Source: Spirochaetota bacterium
GTDB taxonomy: Bacteria; Spirochaetota; UBA12135; COTS27; JAFLEE01
Length of the DNA: 64,000 nt
Assembly: GCA_017302015.1 (NCBI GenBank)
Contig: JAFLEE010000014.1
Span: 1 to 64,000, forward strand
Reading direction: 5' to 3'
Shown: piece after piece, positions 44,001 to 52,324 of the stretch
Layout: the number at the start of each line of letters is the position of its first letter
Numbering within the stretch: position 1 is the first letter of the stretch
Translations under genes and position numbers: made by a program
Notes under the pieces: model-generated
What the model was told of the DNA's origin: nothing
Database searches by the model: none
The model's input: only the letters and a program-made list of their open reading frames with translations

Positions 44001-44611
44001 CCCAACCCTTCCTCTTCGAGAAGAAGATCTCGCCCCGCCCGTCGCTGATCCTCGCGGAAGGGGGCGAGGCCGCCTTCGCCATCGACGCCGAGCGGCAGGT
44101 GGCGGTGGGCGGAAAAGTCCTCGACGCCCAGGCGCGGACCGTCGTGGAATGCCAGTGGAAGGGGCCGAAAGACGCTTCGATGCGCGGAACGCTGCGGCGC
44201 CAAGGCGCGAAACTCGCGTTCACTTTCGAGGTCACCGACGACCGGTTCTTCCCTTCCGAGGGGGCCCTCTATAACGGCGACGCCCTCGAGATCTTCCTCG
44301 ACCTGCGCACGGACGAGATGAAAAAAGACAAGACGATGGAGGGCGTGCACCAATGGGTGGTCTCCGCGGCGGGAAAGACCTGGTGGGCGCGGAACAAGCC
44401 GATCCCCGGCGCCCAAATACAGACCGCCCGCACGGAGACGGGTTGGAAAGCCTGGGGCACCGTCCCGACGCCGGCCCTTAAACGCTTCGGCTTCGATGTC
44501 TCCCTCGACGATGGCGATGATGTTGCCGGCCGCCGCACCCAATCGGCGTGGGCGGGATCCGCAGAGAACCATTCGAACCCCGATGGCTACGGGAAAGTGA
44601 TCCTGAAATGA
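41066..44611 (+). CDS. Large secreted GH5/GH39-like glycosidase with C-terminal CBM9-like domain
   Basis: A protein of 1181 residues from ATG 41066 (AGGAAGG six bases upstream; an upstream frame start at 40994 is spurious). A signal peptide (L-L-L-A-V-L-A-G-G-V-F-S) is followed by a carbohydrate-binding-like domain, a lectin-like jelly roll (about 200-370), and a TIM barrel (about 490-830) with acid/base E615 (I-W-N-E-T-D) and nucleophile E735 (W-N-G-E-T-G-F). The last 200 residues look like a CBM9/DOMON sandwich (F-E-V-T-D-D-R-F-F, D-A-L-E-I-F-L-D). The stop overlaps the next gene by ATGA. Confidence 0.78.
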   Translation: MVKQFILLLAVLAGGVFSQGLKQDFEDSLGEWKTQGDVGLVQHPDGGHYAQIRTEGKATARLFSPTVPLGGAKALAVAFRYRSTVPRSAMHVGSWICVLFYDKNMKSLGDAGILAVLAPLSAEWRSIRESLPCPVGAAFVSLQPRLQQSEGRFDLDDLSAAPGDGAPAVDTAGAEKSAGPDPTSAFRTLESFVLEKGERVLLRGQKSVLANENRGGGNALPWVFTLPDAFCENPDLVYEVSATIVPAWSTRGESEPHGIFALGANILGQDTNSFTLMLWAGNNLIVRALPNMLGARAEVRQPLVIEAGKARTVRALLSARELTAWLDGGLFGQAPSTRDFTWPKGRPFVIGGERVNSAPLNGEIQAFKIAVHEPLIRAAFAGGPDFGYFTGPGPHTVDLALSGGIGAAATSAISVQDSDGKPVAKLAPKERSAERHRYALPALPWGYYRLEAEISYQIAKKTITRGIVLLPRAVEREPAEKSIYGMTHEYPTFPDTVNPEVLDTAFGRMAALGIRWFRVWATWDQVETVRGVYDWRGVDTLVAAAKKHGIELYVCLHGGTKDFMIGKREDRRRFDFTYAGAMFEPLIDVPAWLKWVRAYAERYKDAITHYQIWNETDTRLYFWPFKPEAYIAFMKDGGAAVKAGNPRARIALGGFCAALEDNFFDRMTHTDKDSAYGLKEFYQHKPQPYFEIFDYHFYTPGEAGQSWDSRTLLVKRLRDYLASQGDGHKPIWNGETGFASTGIAERVGKLGSCFNVPLLSEREHGARIVQWHVQSKALGIERNFNYLFNSETFGPVNDDFSPKPAYAAQAQLANLLGGSAYEREIQVHPSIRAYVFKGPLGYTTYLWTRSGSEILALGGAGEKPSALDLFGNALPWAGVLKLGEEPVALRTAAIPTISPLVRVSVADGLVGGETFAVRIELRNPSQAPCEASFGASIGGGTPTRRAVSLAAGESREETIDLPGIEGRLLVEGALRGAIAQPFLFEKKISPRPSLILAEGGEAAFAIDAERQVAVGGKVLDAQARTVVECQWKGPKDASMRGTLRRQGAKLAFTFEVTDDRFFPSEGALYNGDALEIFLDLRTDEMKKDKTMEGVHQWVVSAAGKTWWARNKPIPGAQIQTARTETGWKAWGTVPTPALKRFGFDVSLDDGDDVAGRRTQSAWAGSAENHSNPDGYGKVILK

Positions 44612-46803
44612 AGAAAAATAGAGCCTCATCCATCGACGCTTCCTGGCTCACCCGACCCGAGGGCCGGGTCTTCAATAACCTGACCATCGCCGATACGGCG
44701 GCGGGCCGGGCCGAACTCGCCCTCATCACCGGCGAGAAATTCATGGCGACGGCGGCGAAGGCCGGGGGCAAGACCGTGTTCGCCGACGCGAAGAACCAGC
44801 ATTACGCGCTCCACGAAACCACCGTGAGCGAGAAGCATCCCGGCCTGGGGAAGCGCGATCTGGTCGCCGAACTCATCCAAGCGTCCAAGAAACGGGGCTT
44901 GCGCTTCGTCGCCTATGTGCCCGTGGATTGCGACATGCGGGCGTGGCGGGAGCACCCCGAATGGCGCCCCCGGCGGGCCGACGGGAGCAGCCTCGTCGAC
45001 CGCGTCGGCTTCCCCCGGCTCTGCGAGAACTCGCCGTTTAAGGATTTCATGGCGGCCTATTGCGCGGAACTCGCGGCAAACTACGAGATCGCGGGGTTCT
45101 GGTTCGATGGGCTGGGGCTGGCCTCGGCGCCGGAGTTCTGCTATTGCGATTCGTGCGCCCGGGGCTTCCAGGAACTCCACGGCCAACCCCCGCCCCAAAA
45201 AGGAGCGCCCGCCGAATCGTGGGCGCTTTGGCGGAAGTACCGGGCGGCCGGACTTCGGGGGACGATGAAGTCCCTCCGCGATGCGATCCGCCGGGTGAAG
45301 CCCGGCCTCCCCCTCATCACCGGCATCGGATCGGGGAATTGGCAGAATACCTCGACGGATTTCCTCGACTATTCCGACATGGCCGAACACGAGAACGCCT
45401 GGTCTTGGGCGCCGGCGTCCATGCAGATCCTGAGGGCCGTCCACGGAAAGACCCCCGAATACTATATCCCGACCTTCCAGTACGGCCCCAGCTACCCGCT
45501 CACGCTCCCCTTGGAGGAATTGCGCGCCAAAGCCTTCACCGCCATCGCCAACGGAAGCGTACCGACTTTCACGATGAAGGGCCGCCCCGAACTCCTGCGC
45601 ACCGTGAACCGCGAACTCGCCGCGCGTTCGGCCTATTGCGTGGGCGCCGAAGAGCTGCCCTATTGCGGGATCGTCTTTTCCGAGCGCTCCATGAACGCCT
45701 GCGACCCCGCTCCTTTCGCCGAGCCGAGCCATTTCACCACCTACGGCGTGCTGCGCGCCCTCTTCGAGGAAAAAATCCCCGAGCAGTACCTAAGCGATCG
45801 GCAATTAAACGGCGACCTCTCGCGCTTTGCGGTGATCGTCCTTCCCGATATCGGCTACCTCCCCGAGGAGACCGCGGAGAAACTCCGCAAGTATGTCGCC
45901 GCGGGGGGCGGCCTCGTGGCGATGCACCGAACTTCCCTCATGGACGGAAAGGGCGCCCCGATGGCCAATTTCCTCCTCGCCGACCTCTTCGGCGTCGACT
46001 TCGCCGGGGAACTCCCGGAGACGACCGAACTTCCCCCCTGGTTCGGCGATCTGCGCGACGGCACCGAATACCCCAATAGCCAGAAGATGAAGTTCCTCGC
46101 CACGGCCCGCCATCCCATCGTCGACGAACTCATCCGCACCGCCCACTCCATCGAGGTCATGCCGGAATTCCTGCGGGGAACGCCCGCGGACTGCCGGCTT
46201 CCCTTCATGGCCCCCATGCTGAAGGTTTCGGCCCGCCCGGGAACGGACCTGGCCATGTGGGAAGGCGCTCAGGAGCCGGGAAAGAAATGGCCCCTCGTCA
46301 CCACCCGGCGCTTCGGAAAGGGCCGAGTCGCCTATCTCGCCGCGGACCTGGGGCGCGCCTACGTCGACCACCATACCTTCCCCTACCAGCGGCGCATCAT
46401 CACCAACGCGGTGCGCTTCGCCGCCCGCCAAAGGGCCCCGGTCTCGGTGGAGGCTCCGCTCCATGTACAGATGACCGCCTTCACCCAAGGGGAGCGCCAG
46501 ATCATCCACCTACTCAACGACGCCCATCCCCACGGGCTTCCGCCCCTGACCAAGCAGACTTGGAACGGCTATTACACCAATTTTTCCCGGGTGCACGAGG
46601 AGACCGTCCCCCTATACGGCGTGAAGGTCACCCTCGACGGGAAGTTCCGCAGCGTGCGCTATGTGCCCGGGGAAGCGAAACTCCCCATGACGTACGCCGC
46701 GGGGAAAACAACCGTCATCCTCCCGCGTCTAGACCTGCACGGCATGGTGGTGGCGGAGAAGGCCGGCCTTCCTCGGCCTCCTGAGCGTACCACCAGGCAT
46801 TAG
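44608..46803 (+). CDS. GHL6/beta-galactosidase-trimer-like glycosidase
   Basis: A protein of 731 residues starting at ATG 44608, which overlaps the previous stop by ATGA. Residues 60-280 resemble the hypothetical glycosyl hydrolase family GHL6 (F-W-F-D-G-L-G preceding a C-Y-C-D-S-C pair), and about 390-600 form a Rossmann-like domain like the beta-galactosidase trimerisation domain (V-I-V-L-P-D-I-G). No signal peptide is visible, so it would follow a secreted partner as a cytoplasmic enzyme. D in F-D-G is the best catalytic candidate. Confidence 0.7.
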   Translation: MKKNRASSIDASWLTRPEGRVFNNLTIADTAAGRAELALITGEKFMATAAKAGGKTVFADAKNQHYALHETTVSEKHPGLGKRDLVAELIQASKKRGLRFVAYVPVDCDMRAWREHPEWRPRRADGSSLVDRVGFPRLCENSPFKDFMAAYCAELAANYEIAGFWFDGLGLASAPEFCYCDSCARGFQELHGQPPPQKGAPAESWALWRKYRAAGLRGTMKSLRDAIRRVKPGLPLITGIGSGNWQNTSTDFLDYSDMAEHENAWSWAPASMQILRAVHGKTPEYYIPTFQYGPSYPLTLPLEELRAKAFTAIANGSVPTFTMKGRPELLRTVNRELAARSAYCVGAEELPYCGIVFSERSMNACDPAPFAEPSHFTTYGVLRALFEEKIPEQYLSDRQLNGDLSRFAVIVLPDIGYLPEETAEKLRKYVAAGGGLVAMHRTSLMDGKGAPMANFLLADLFGVDFAGELPETTELPPWFGDLRDGTEYPNSQKMKFLATARHPIVDELIRTAHSIEVMPEFLRGTPADCRLPFMAPMLKVSARPGTDLAMWEGAQEPGKKWPLVTTRRFGKGRVAYLAADLGRAYVDHHTFPYQRRIITNAVRFAARQRAPVSVEAPLHVQMTAFTQGERQIIHLLNDAHPHGLPPLTKQTWNGYYTNFSRVHEETVPLYGVKVTLDGKFRSVRYVPGEAKLPMTYAAGKTTVILPRLDLHGMVVAEKAGLPRPPERTTRH

Positions 46804-46925
46804 GGGAGATCCTCGCTCGGCGGGAATGCCCATTCTCGATCCTTCCAACTCTGCGTGGATGGGTGGCCCTTTCACGGCTTTCCCGGTTCCTTAGCCTGAT
46901 CATAGAATGGCACGGCAGGCTTCTC

Positions 46926-48176
46926 ATGCGCCCCCGAAAACTCATCGCCGTCTTCTTCGGCAATATGTCGTTCCGTTCCCTGGGCGACGACGTGCTCGGC
47001 GACTTGGTGCGTTCCCTGGGGGAAGTGCGGCGCAGCCGCGACCTCAACCTCGTCTTCTACGACCGAAAAGACCGGCTGGACGCCTTCGAGGGCACGGGCG
47101 AGTGGCGCGATTACGACGGGGTCCTGGGGTGCGTCCCTTCGTCCGACCCCGTGGCGGTGGCCGCCTGGGAACGCTTGGAACGCCGTCTCCCCTGCGTGGC
47201 GTTCCTGTCCGCGCCCCTTTCCGAATCCGTCCACCGGCATTATGTGGGCATCGATGAACGGTCGGCCTGCGAGCTCCTGGTTTCGCATGTGGGGGACCAG
47301 GGGGCCCGGTCCATCGGCTGGTGCGCCTTCGCCGCGGAGCGCTTCACGCGCCAGAGGTTCGAAGGGTACCGCAGCGCGCTCTCCCGACGGGGGTGGCCCC
47401 TGCGGCAAGCATGGGTGCACGGATTTTCTGTCGAGACGGGCGCCCCCCTCCCCGGAAGGTGGCGGGCGACTCCGGGGAACCGGCCTTCCACGTCCTCGCG
47501 CTTGTCGGTCTACCGCCGCCTCTTGGCGGCGAAGCCCCGCCCCGATGCCATCCTGTGCGAGGGCGACCCCATGGGCTTGGAGTTGATGGCCGAAGCGCGG
47601 TGCCTCGGGTTGCGCGTGCCCGAGGACCTCATGGTCACCGGCTTCGATAATAGCCGCTCGATCCTCGGAGCGCGCCCCGAACTCACCACCATCCACCAGG
47701 ATTTTCGGCGCATCGCCCGCGAGGCGCTCCTGCTCCTCCTCGAACTCATCGGGAAACCGCGGCCCGGGCCCGAGGCGATCCTCCTGCCGCCCCGGCTCCT
47801 CGCCCGCGCTTCGACGCTGAGGCGGGGCGACCGAACGGGGGAGCCCAACATTGCCGAGCGGCGCCGGGATTGGGGGCGGCGCCTGGATCGCCACCTGGGA
47901 GATCCGGGCCCCGCGGCGCTCCTCGCGGGGGAGCTGGGGCTGTCCACCCCCTATTTCCTTCGCCGATGGCGCGCCCTCATGGGGGAGCCGTTCGTGAAGG
48001 ACCTCAACGAGCGCCGCTTGGAGAAGGCCGCCCGAAGCCTCCGTTCCACGAAAAAATCCGTCACCCTCGTCTATCTGGAATGCGGGTTCTCCAACCACGT
48101 GCACTTCAACCGGCTCTTCCGGCGGGCCTATGGGCAGACGGCGCGGGCCTACCGAAATACATACGAAAACCGATGA
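46926..48176 (+). CDS. XylR-like regulator: LacI-type sensor fused to AraC domain
   Basis: A 416-residue protein. Residues 1-290 are a LacI-type sugar sensor (V-T-G-F-D-N-S-R signature) and 310-416 an AraC double helix-turn-helix (L-G-L-S-T-P-Y-F-L-R-R-W, C-G-F-S-N-H-V-H-F-N-R-L-F). This arrangement is that of XylR. There is no N-terminal LacI helix-turn-helix, so the C-terminal domain must bind DNA. ATG 46926 opens the sensor fold; a start at 46863 is less likely. It lies 76 bp before the 1283-residue glycosidase in the same direction. Confidence 0.88.
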   Translation: MRPRKLIAVFFGNMSFRSLGDDVLGDLVRSLGEVRRSRDLNLVFYDRKDRLDAFEGTGEWRDYDGVLGCVPSSDPVAVAAWERLERRLPCVAFLSAPLSESVHRHYVGIDERSACELLVSHVGDQGARSIGWCAFAAERFTRQRFEGYRSALSRRGWPLRQAWVHGFSVETGAPLPGRWRATPGNRPSTSSRLSVYRRLLAAKPRPDAILCEGDPMGLELMAEARCLGLRVPEDLMVTGFDNSRSILGARPELTTIHQDFRRIAREALLLLLELIGKPRPGPEAILLPPRLLARASTLRRGDRTGEPNIAERRRDWGRRLDRHLGDPGPAALLAGELGLSTPYFLRRWRALMGEPFVKDLNERRLEKAARSLRSTKKSVTLVYLECGFSNHVHFNRLFRRAYGQTARAYRNTYENR

Positions 48177-48252
48177 CAGAAAAGGTATGATGACAGGCGC
48201 GTATCTCGGCCCCCCGGCCGCACCGGTATAATCAAGGGGTCAGGAGCCTCCC

Positions 48253-51200
48253 ATGCGGTTCATCCCCCCCTTCGCCCTCCTCCTCGCCTGTCTCGCCGCC
48301 GAGGAGGCTCCCCGGCCGGCCTTCGACGCCAGCGGGGCGATCCGCTTCGCCGACAAGTCGCTCACCATGGCGAAAGGGCACCTCCTCTATACGGTCGACG
48401 GGAAGGAACTCATGAATCTCTACCCGTTCTGGTCCGCGCCCGGGCAATCCTACGGGGAAGCCGGCTACGGGGATACCCAAACGGTCAACGGCCTCGACGC
48501 CGCCGCGGGCGAGTGGGTGGTCGCGGCGACCCTGCCCAAGGCCGGCGACGCGAAGTACGAGATCCGCGTCGGGGTGCTGCCCGACGGGCTCGTGCGCTAC
48601 CGGGTGCGCTTCACCGAACTCGGTGATCTGAAGAGCAAGGCGCTCCAGGTGCGCTTCCCCAAATCGACCCTCGACGGGACGACCATCCGCGATGAGGGGC
48701 AAGACATCACCGTGGCGCCGTTCGACGGGGAACGCAAGAGCTTCCTCTTGCCCAAGGGCCACAGGCCCGAGTTCTTCGCCGAAAACCCCGACCGCGCCAT
48801 CGGTATAAGCCTGCTCAAGCACGACGAACGGCAGACCCGCTACGGCATCAGCGACGCCCGCCACGACAAGGGTCTGCCCCGCATGGAATACCGGCCGGGG
48901 TTCAACGCCGAGAACGAGATCGAACTCACCTTGGACCTGCGCAAACTCAGCGACGCCCGGCGAAGCCGGCTGGGGAAGGAGAAGGGGGATGCGTGGGACT
49001 TGCTCGGCCTCGGGAAATTCAACCGCATGGAACTCCCGAACTTCGCCGCGTCCTCCAACCTCATCCAGAATCCCGGGTTCGAGGAGGGGTTCCACGGCTG
49101 GGAACTGGTCGGGGCCACCCGGGTGACCAATTTGGACCACCTGCGCGATTGGCTTCTCATCGACGACCGGGTCGCCTTCCAGGGCAAGCGCAGCCTGCGC
49201 TTCGAACTGCGGCCATCCTACCAGACCAACTTCAACACCACCCTTTCCCTCGTGGCCCCCTACGCGTTCCAACTCAAGGTCGGCAAGAAGTACACCCTCA
49301 GCTTCTACGCGAAGGCCGAGACGGACGGCCTCAGCGTCGGCACGGTGGCCTGGGGCGCGAAAACCTGGGGCAAATGGCTGGGGGCGACGCGCGTGAAACT
49401 CACCCGCGACTGGAAGCGCTTCACCGTCAGTTTCGCCCCCACCGAGACCCTGACCACGGTGATGTTCGGCGTGCCGTGGTGGTTCGATGAGACCTACCAG
49501 GGCGTGCGCGAGACCACCCATTTCTGGGCCGATGCCTTCCAATTGGAGGAGGGCGAGGCGGCCACCGAGTTCACGGTGAAGCCCGTCTCCATCCTCGCCG
49601 ACGGCCTCAAGGCCTGCTACGGGCTCCGGGAAGAGAAGCCGATCGCCCTCCAACTCGTCAATAACCGCGACGTCGAATGCACCGTGAACGCGGTGGTGAG
49701 CGTGCGCGATTTCTTCAAGAACGAGGTGGCGGCCAAGGTCTTCCAGGGGGTGAAACTCCCCCCCGGGGCGCGGGTGCCCCTCGCCTTCACCCCCGGGAAG
49801 GAACTCGCCGCCATCGGGTACTACACGGTGCGCGTGGGGGTCGAGTCGGGCGGCCAGCAGGACCGGGATTTCTTCCCCTTCACGGTCATCGATCCCTATT
49901 CGAAGGAAGAACTCGCGGCGATGAAGCACCGCCTCTTCTTCACCTGGGGGAACACCCCCGGCGGCGACCGCGAGCGCAACGTGCGCCGGCTGCGCGAACT
50001 CGGCGTCGGGGGCCTCCAGCCCCAGATGTACCCCATGGACGAGGGCTCCTACCGGCTCATCGCCAACGAGGGGATCCTCCAATTCACGGGGCTCTTCGGC
50101 AGCGACGCCAACAACATGTACATCGCCGACCCCGCCGAGCGGGCCCTCGTGGCGCCCCTGTGGCACCTCAAGCGCTTCGAGGGCCCGGCCTACGAGGCCT
50201 ACACGAATTTCCTGCGGGACACCTGGATCCCCCGCTACCGGCATTATCCCTACATCAAGTTCTTCAACGAGCCCCACCTCACCTTCGCCGAGGGGGTCGA
50301 CGCCTTCGGCCCGAGCAATATGGCCAAACTCTACCGCGACCTCGCCCCGATCCTCCGCGCGGGCATCCCCGGGGTGAAACTCATCTCCAGCGACCCGGCC
50401 AATATCGGCGACCAGGCCCGCCGATGGCACGAGCAGGTCTTCGCCGCGGGCGGCGGGAAGGTCCTCGACATCCTCGCCGGCCACCCCTACCGCGAGAAGC
50501 CGGAGCGGCCGGACCTCGACGCCGATATCCGGGCCTTCATCGACCTCGCCGACCGGCTGGAGTTCAAGGGCGAACTCTGGTTCACCGAGGCGGGGAACCA
50601 CCCCATGCTCCAACTCCCCGGATTCGGGGCCGTGGAACCGCGCCACAGCGCCCTCACCGGCGACCTGCCCGGCCGGCGCGGGCTCATCGCCTATAATATC
50701 CGCTACCTGCTGATGACGCTGAAATACGCGGACCGCATCCGCATGTTCCTCAATTGGAAGGTCGGTATCGCCCTCAACGCCCTCGACGGCACCCCGAGCC
50801 CCGTGGGGGTGGAATACAACGCCGTGGCCCGGGCCTTCGGCAATAGCCGCTACGTGCGCGATTTCGCCTACGCCGACGGGGTGAAGACCCTCCTCTTCGA
50901 CGACGGGGGCGGACGGGGCGTGGCCGCCATCTGGGATTTCGAAGACCGCCTCGAGGCCGGGGAACGCAAGCCCAACCGCTTCCGCCTCCACGCCAAGGGC
51001 GGGGCGACCGCCGCCGATCTCTTCGGCCGGCCCCTCCGCCACGCCACCCGGGAGGGCGACGACCTCTATTTCGACCTCGAGGAGGTGCCCGCGATCCTGC
51101 GCGCCCCCGATGTGAAGACCCTCGCGGAGGCCCTGGAAAAATCCGGCGTGCAGTACGGCGCGGCGGAACAAGTGGCCGTCGCCGTCGGCCTCTCCGGTTT

Positions 51201-52104
51201 CACGACGCTGAAGCTCGATTTCAAGAACCGGGGCGCCACGGCGTTCAGCGGGACCGCGTCGGTGAAGGTGGACGGGAAGCCGAAGGAGCTCCCCCTCGCC
51301 CTAAGGCCCTTCGGGGAACAATCGGTGCCCGTGCCCGTACGGGGGGACGGCGACTCGGCGCGCTATAGCCTCGCCACGCCCATCCGCTTGGTCGATGCCC
51401 AGGGCAAGCTCGTCAGCGAGTCGGGCGAGCGGCGCTACCATGCCCTCTTCTGCAACCGGCGCAAGGGGCCCATCGCCATCGACGGCGACCTTTCGGATTG
51501 GGCCGGCTACCGCTCGGGGCTCGTGGGCAAGGACGCCTTCGACGTCGTGGAATACCAGAAGGGCGCCCGCGCCGGCTTCCAAGACTTAGGCGCCCGCTTC
51601 TGGGCGGCGTGGGATGAATCGGCCCTCTACCTCGCCGTCGAAGTCTCCGACGATACCCACACCCAGGCCAAGACCGGCGGGGGCACTTGGGACGGCGATT
51701 CCGTGCAGGTCTTCATCGATGCGTTCCGCGACGGCCAAGAGACCTCCCTCGCCATGCAGGATGATTACGCCTACGCCTTCGCCAAGACGCCCCTGGGCGA
51801 CCAGGTCTGGCGCGCCTTCAGCCCGGACCGCCAGCTCTCCTGGCTGGATATCCAGAATAACACCCTCGAGCCCGGCGTGGAGGCCAAAATCATCCGGGAT
51901 GATGCGAAGAAGGTCACGCGCTACGAGCTGCGTTTCCCCGCCAAATACATCCAACCGGTGGCCCTCAAGCAGGGGAACGTCATCGGCCTCGGCCTCATGG
52001 TCAACGACGCCGACGGCGGGGGGCGCAAGACGGCCATCACCACCTGCGACGGGAAGGAGGGGTGGATGAAGCCCTATAATCTCTCCTTCTTCTATTTCGA
52101 GTGA
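48253..52104 (+). CDS. Large secreted glycosidase with CBM9-like C-terminus
   Basis: A 1283-residue protein with a signal peptide (P-P-F-A-L-L-L-A-C-L-A-A). A beta-rich N-terminal domain (20-250) precedes a carbohydrate-binding CBM4/9-like domain (about 270-450: N-L-I-Q-N-P-G-F-E-E-G), then a TIM barrel (about 550-890) with acid/base E673 (F-F-N-E-P-H) and nucleophile E779 (W-F-T-E-A-G). The last 220 residues form a CBM9-like domain (I-A-I-D-G-D-L-S-D-W-A). AGGAG at 48242-48246 and TATAAT at 48227-48232 precede it. Likely controlled by the XylR-like gene just upstream. Confidence 0.78.
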   Translation: MRFIPPFALLLACLAAEEAPRPAFDASGAIRFADKSLTMAKGHLLYTVDGKELMNLYPFWSAPGQSYGEAGYGDTQTVNGLDAAAGEWVVAATLPKAGDAKYEIRVGVLPDGLVRYRVRFTELGDLKSKALQVRFPKSTLDGTTIRDEGQDITVAPFDGERKSFLLPKGHRPEFFAENPDRAIGISLLKHDERQTRYGISDARHDKGLPRMEYRPGFNAENEIELTLDLRKLSDARRSRLGKEKGDAWDLLGLGKFNRMELPNFAASSNLIQNPGFEEGFHGWELVGATRVTNLDHLRDWLLIDDRVAFQGKRSLRFELRPSYQTNFNTTLSLVAPYAFQLKVGKKYTLSFYAKAETDGLSVGTVAWGAKTWGKWLGATRVKLTRDWKRFTVSFAPTETLTTVMFGVPWWFDETYQGVRETTHFWADAFQLEEGEAATEFTVKPVSILADGLKACYGLREEKPIALQLVNNRDVECTVNAVVSVRDFFKNEVAAKVFQGVKLPPGARVPLAFTPGKELAAIGYYTVRVGVESGGQQDRDFFPFTVIDPYSKEELAAMKHRLFFTWGNTPGGDRERNVRRLRELGVGGLQPQMYPMDEGSYRLIANEGILQFTGLFGSDANNMYIADPAERALVAPLWHLKRFEGPAYEAYTNFLRDTWIPRYRHYPYIKFFNEPHLTFAEGVDAFGPSNMAKLYRDLAPILRAGIPGVKLISSDPANIGDQARRWHEQVFAAGGGKVLDILAGHPYREKPERPDLDADIRAFIDLADRLEFKGELWFTEAGNHPMLQLPGFGAVEPRHSALTGDLPGRRGLIAYNIRYLLMTLKYADRIRMFLNWKVGIALNALDGTPSPVGVEYNAVARAFGNSRYVRDFAYADGVKTLLFDDGGGRGVAAIWDFEDRLEAGERKPNRFRLHAKGGATAADLFGRPLRHATREGDDLYFDLEEVPAILRAPDVKTLAEALEKSGVQYGAAEQVAVAVGLSGFTTLKLDFKNRGATAFSGTASVKVDGKPKELPLALRPFGEQSVPVPVRGDGDSARYSLATPIRLVDAQGKLVSESGERRYHALFCNRRKGPIAIDGDLSDWAGYRSGLVGKDAFDVVEYQKGARAGFQDLGARFWAAWDESALYLAVEVSDDTHTQAKTGGGTWDGDSVQVFIDAFRDGQETSLAMQDDYAYAFAKTPLGDQVWRAFSPDRQLSWLDIQNNTLEPGVEAKIIRDDAKKVTRYELRFPAKYIQPVALKQGNVIGLGLMVNDADGGGRKTAITTCDGKEGWMKPYNLSFFYFE

Positions 52105-52279
52105 GGCGGATGGGGGACGATCGGCCTTTGGCGACCTGAGGAACTGCGCTCCCACGGGCTTTCGCCCCTGGGTGCGTTTCGGACCCGGTTCGTTCATTTT
52201 TCCATCCCCGGGATCGCCGGGGCCCCGCGATGGGCAAATTCCGGGTCCATTTGCTATACTCATATATAGTAAAGACTTG

Positions 52280-52309
52280 AAAGGGCGCCTTCGCGAACCG
52301 GGCGCCTTT
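52280..52309 (+). promoter_or_regulatory. Leader hairpin before the DUF1549 operon
   Basis: A 9-bp stem with one bulge (AAAGG-G-CGCC with GGCGC-CTTT, 11-nt loop) lies 15 bp before the start codon and after CTATACTCATATATAG (52253-52268), which looks like the promoter. It could influence translation of the operon. No T-run follows, so it is not a standard terminator. Confidence 0.35.
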
Positions 52310-52324
52310 TGGGACCCGCCCCGT

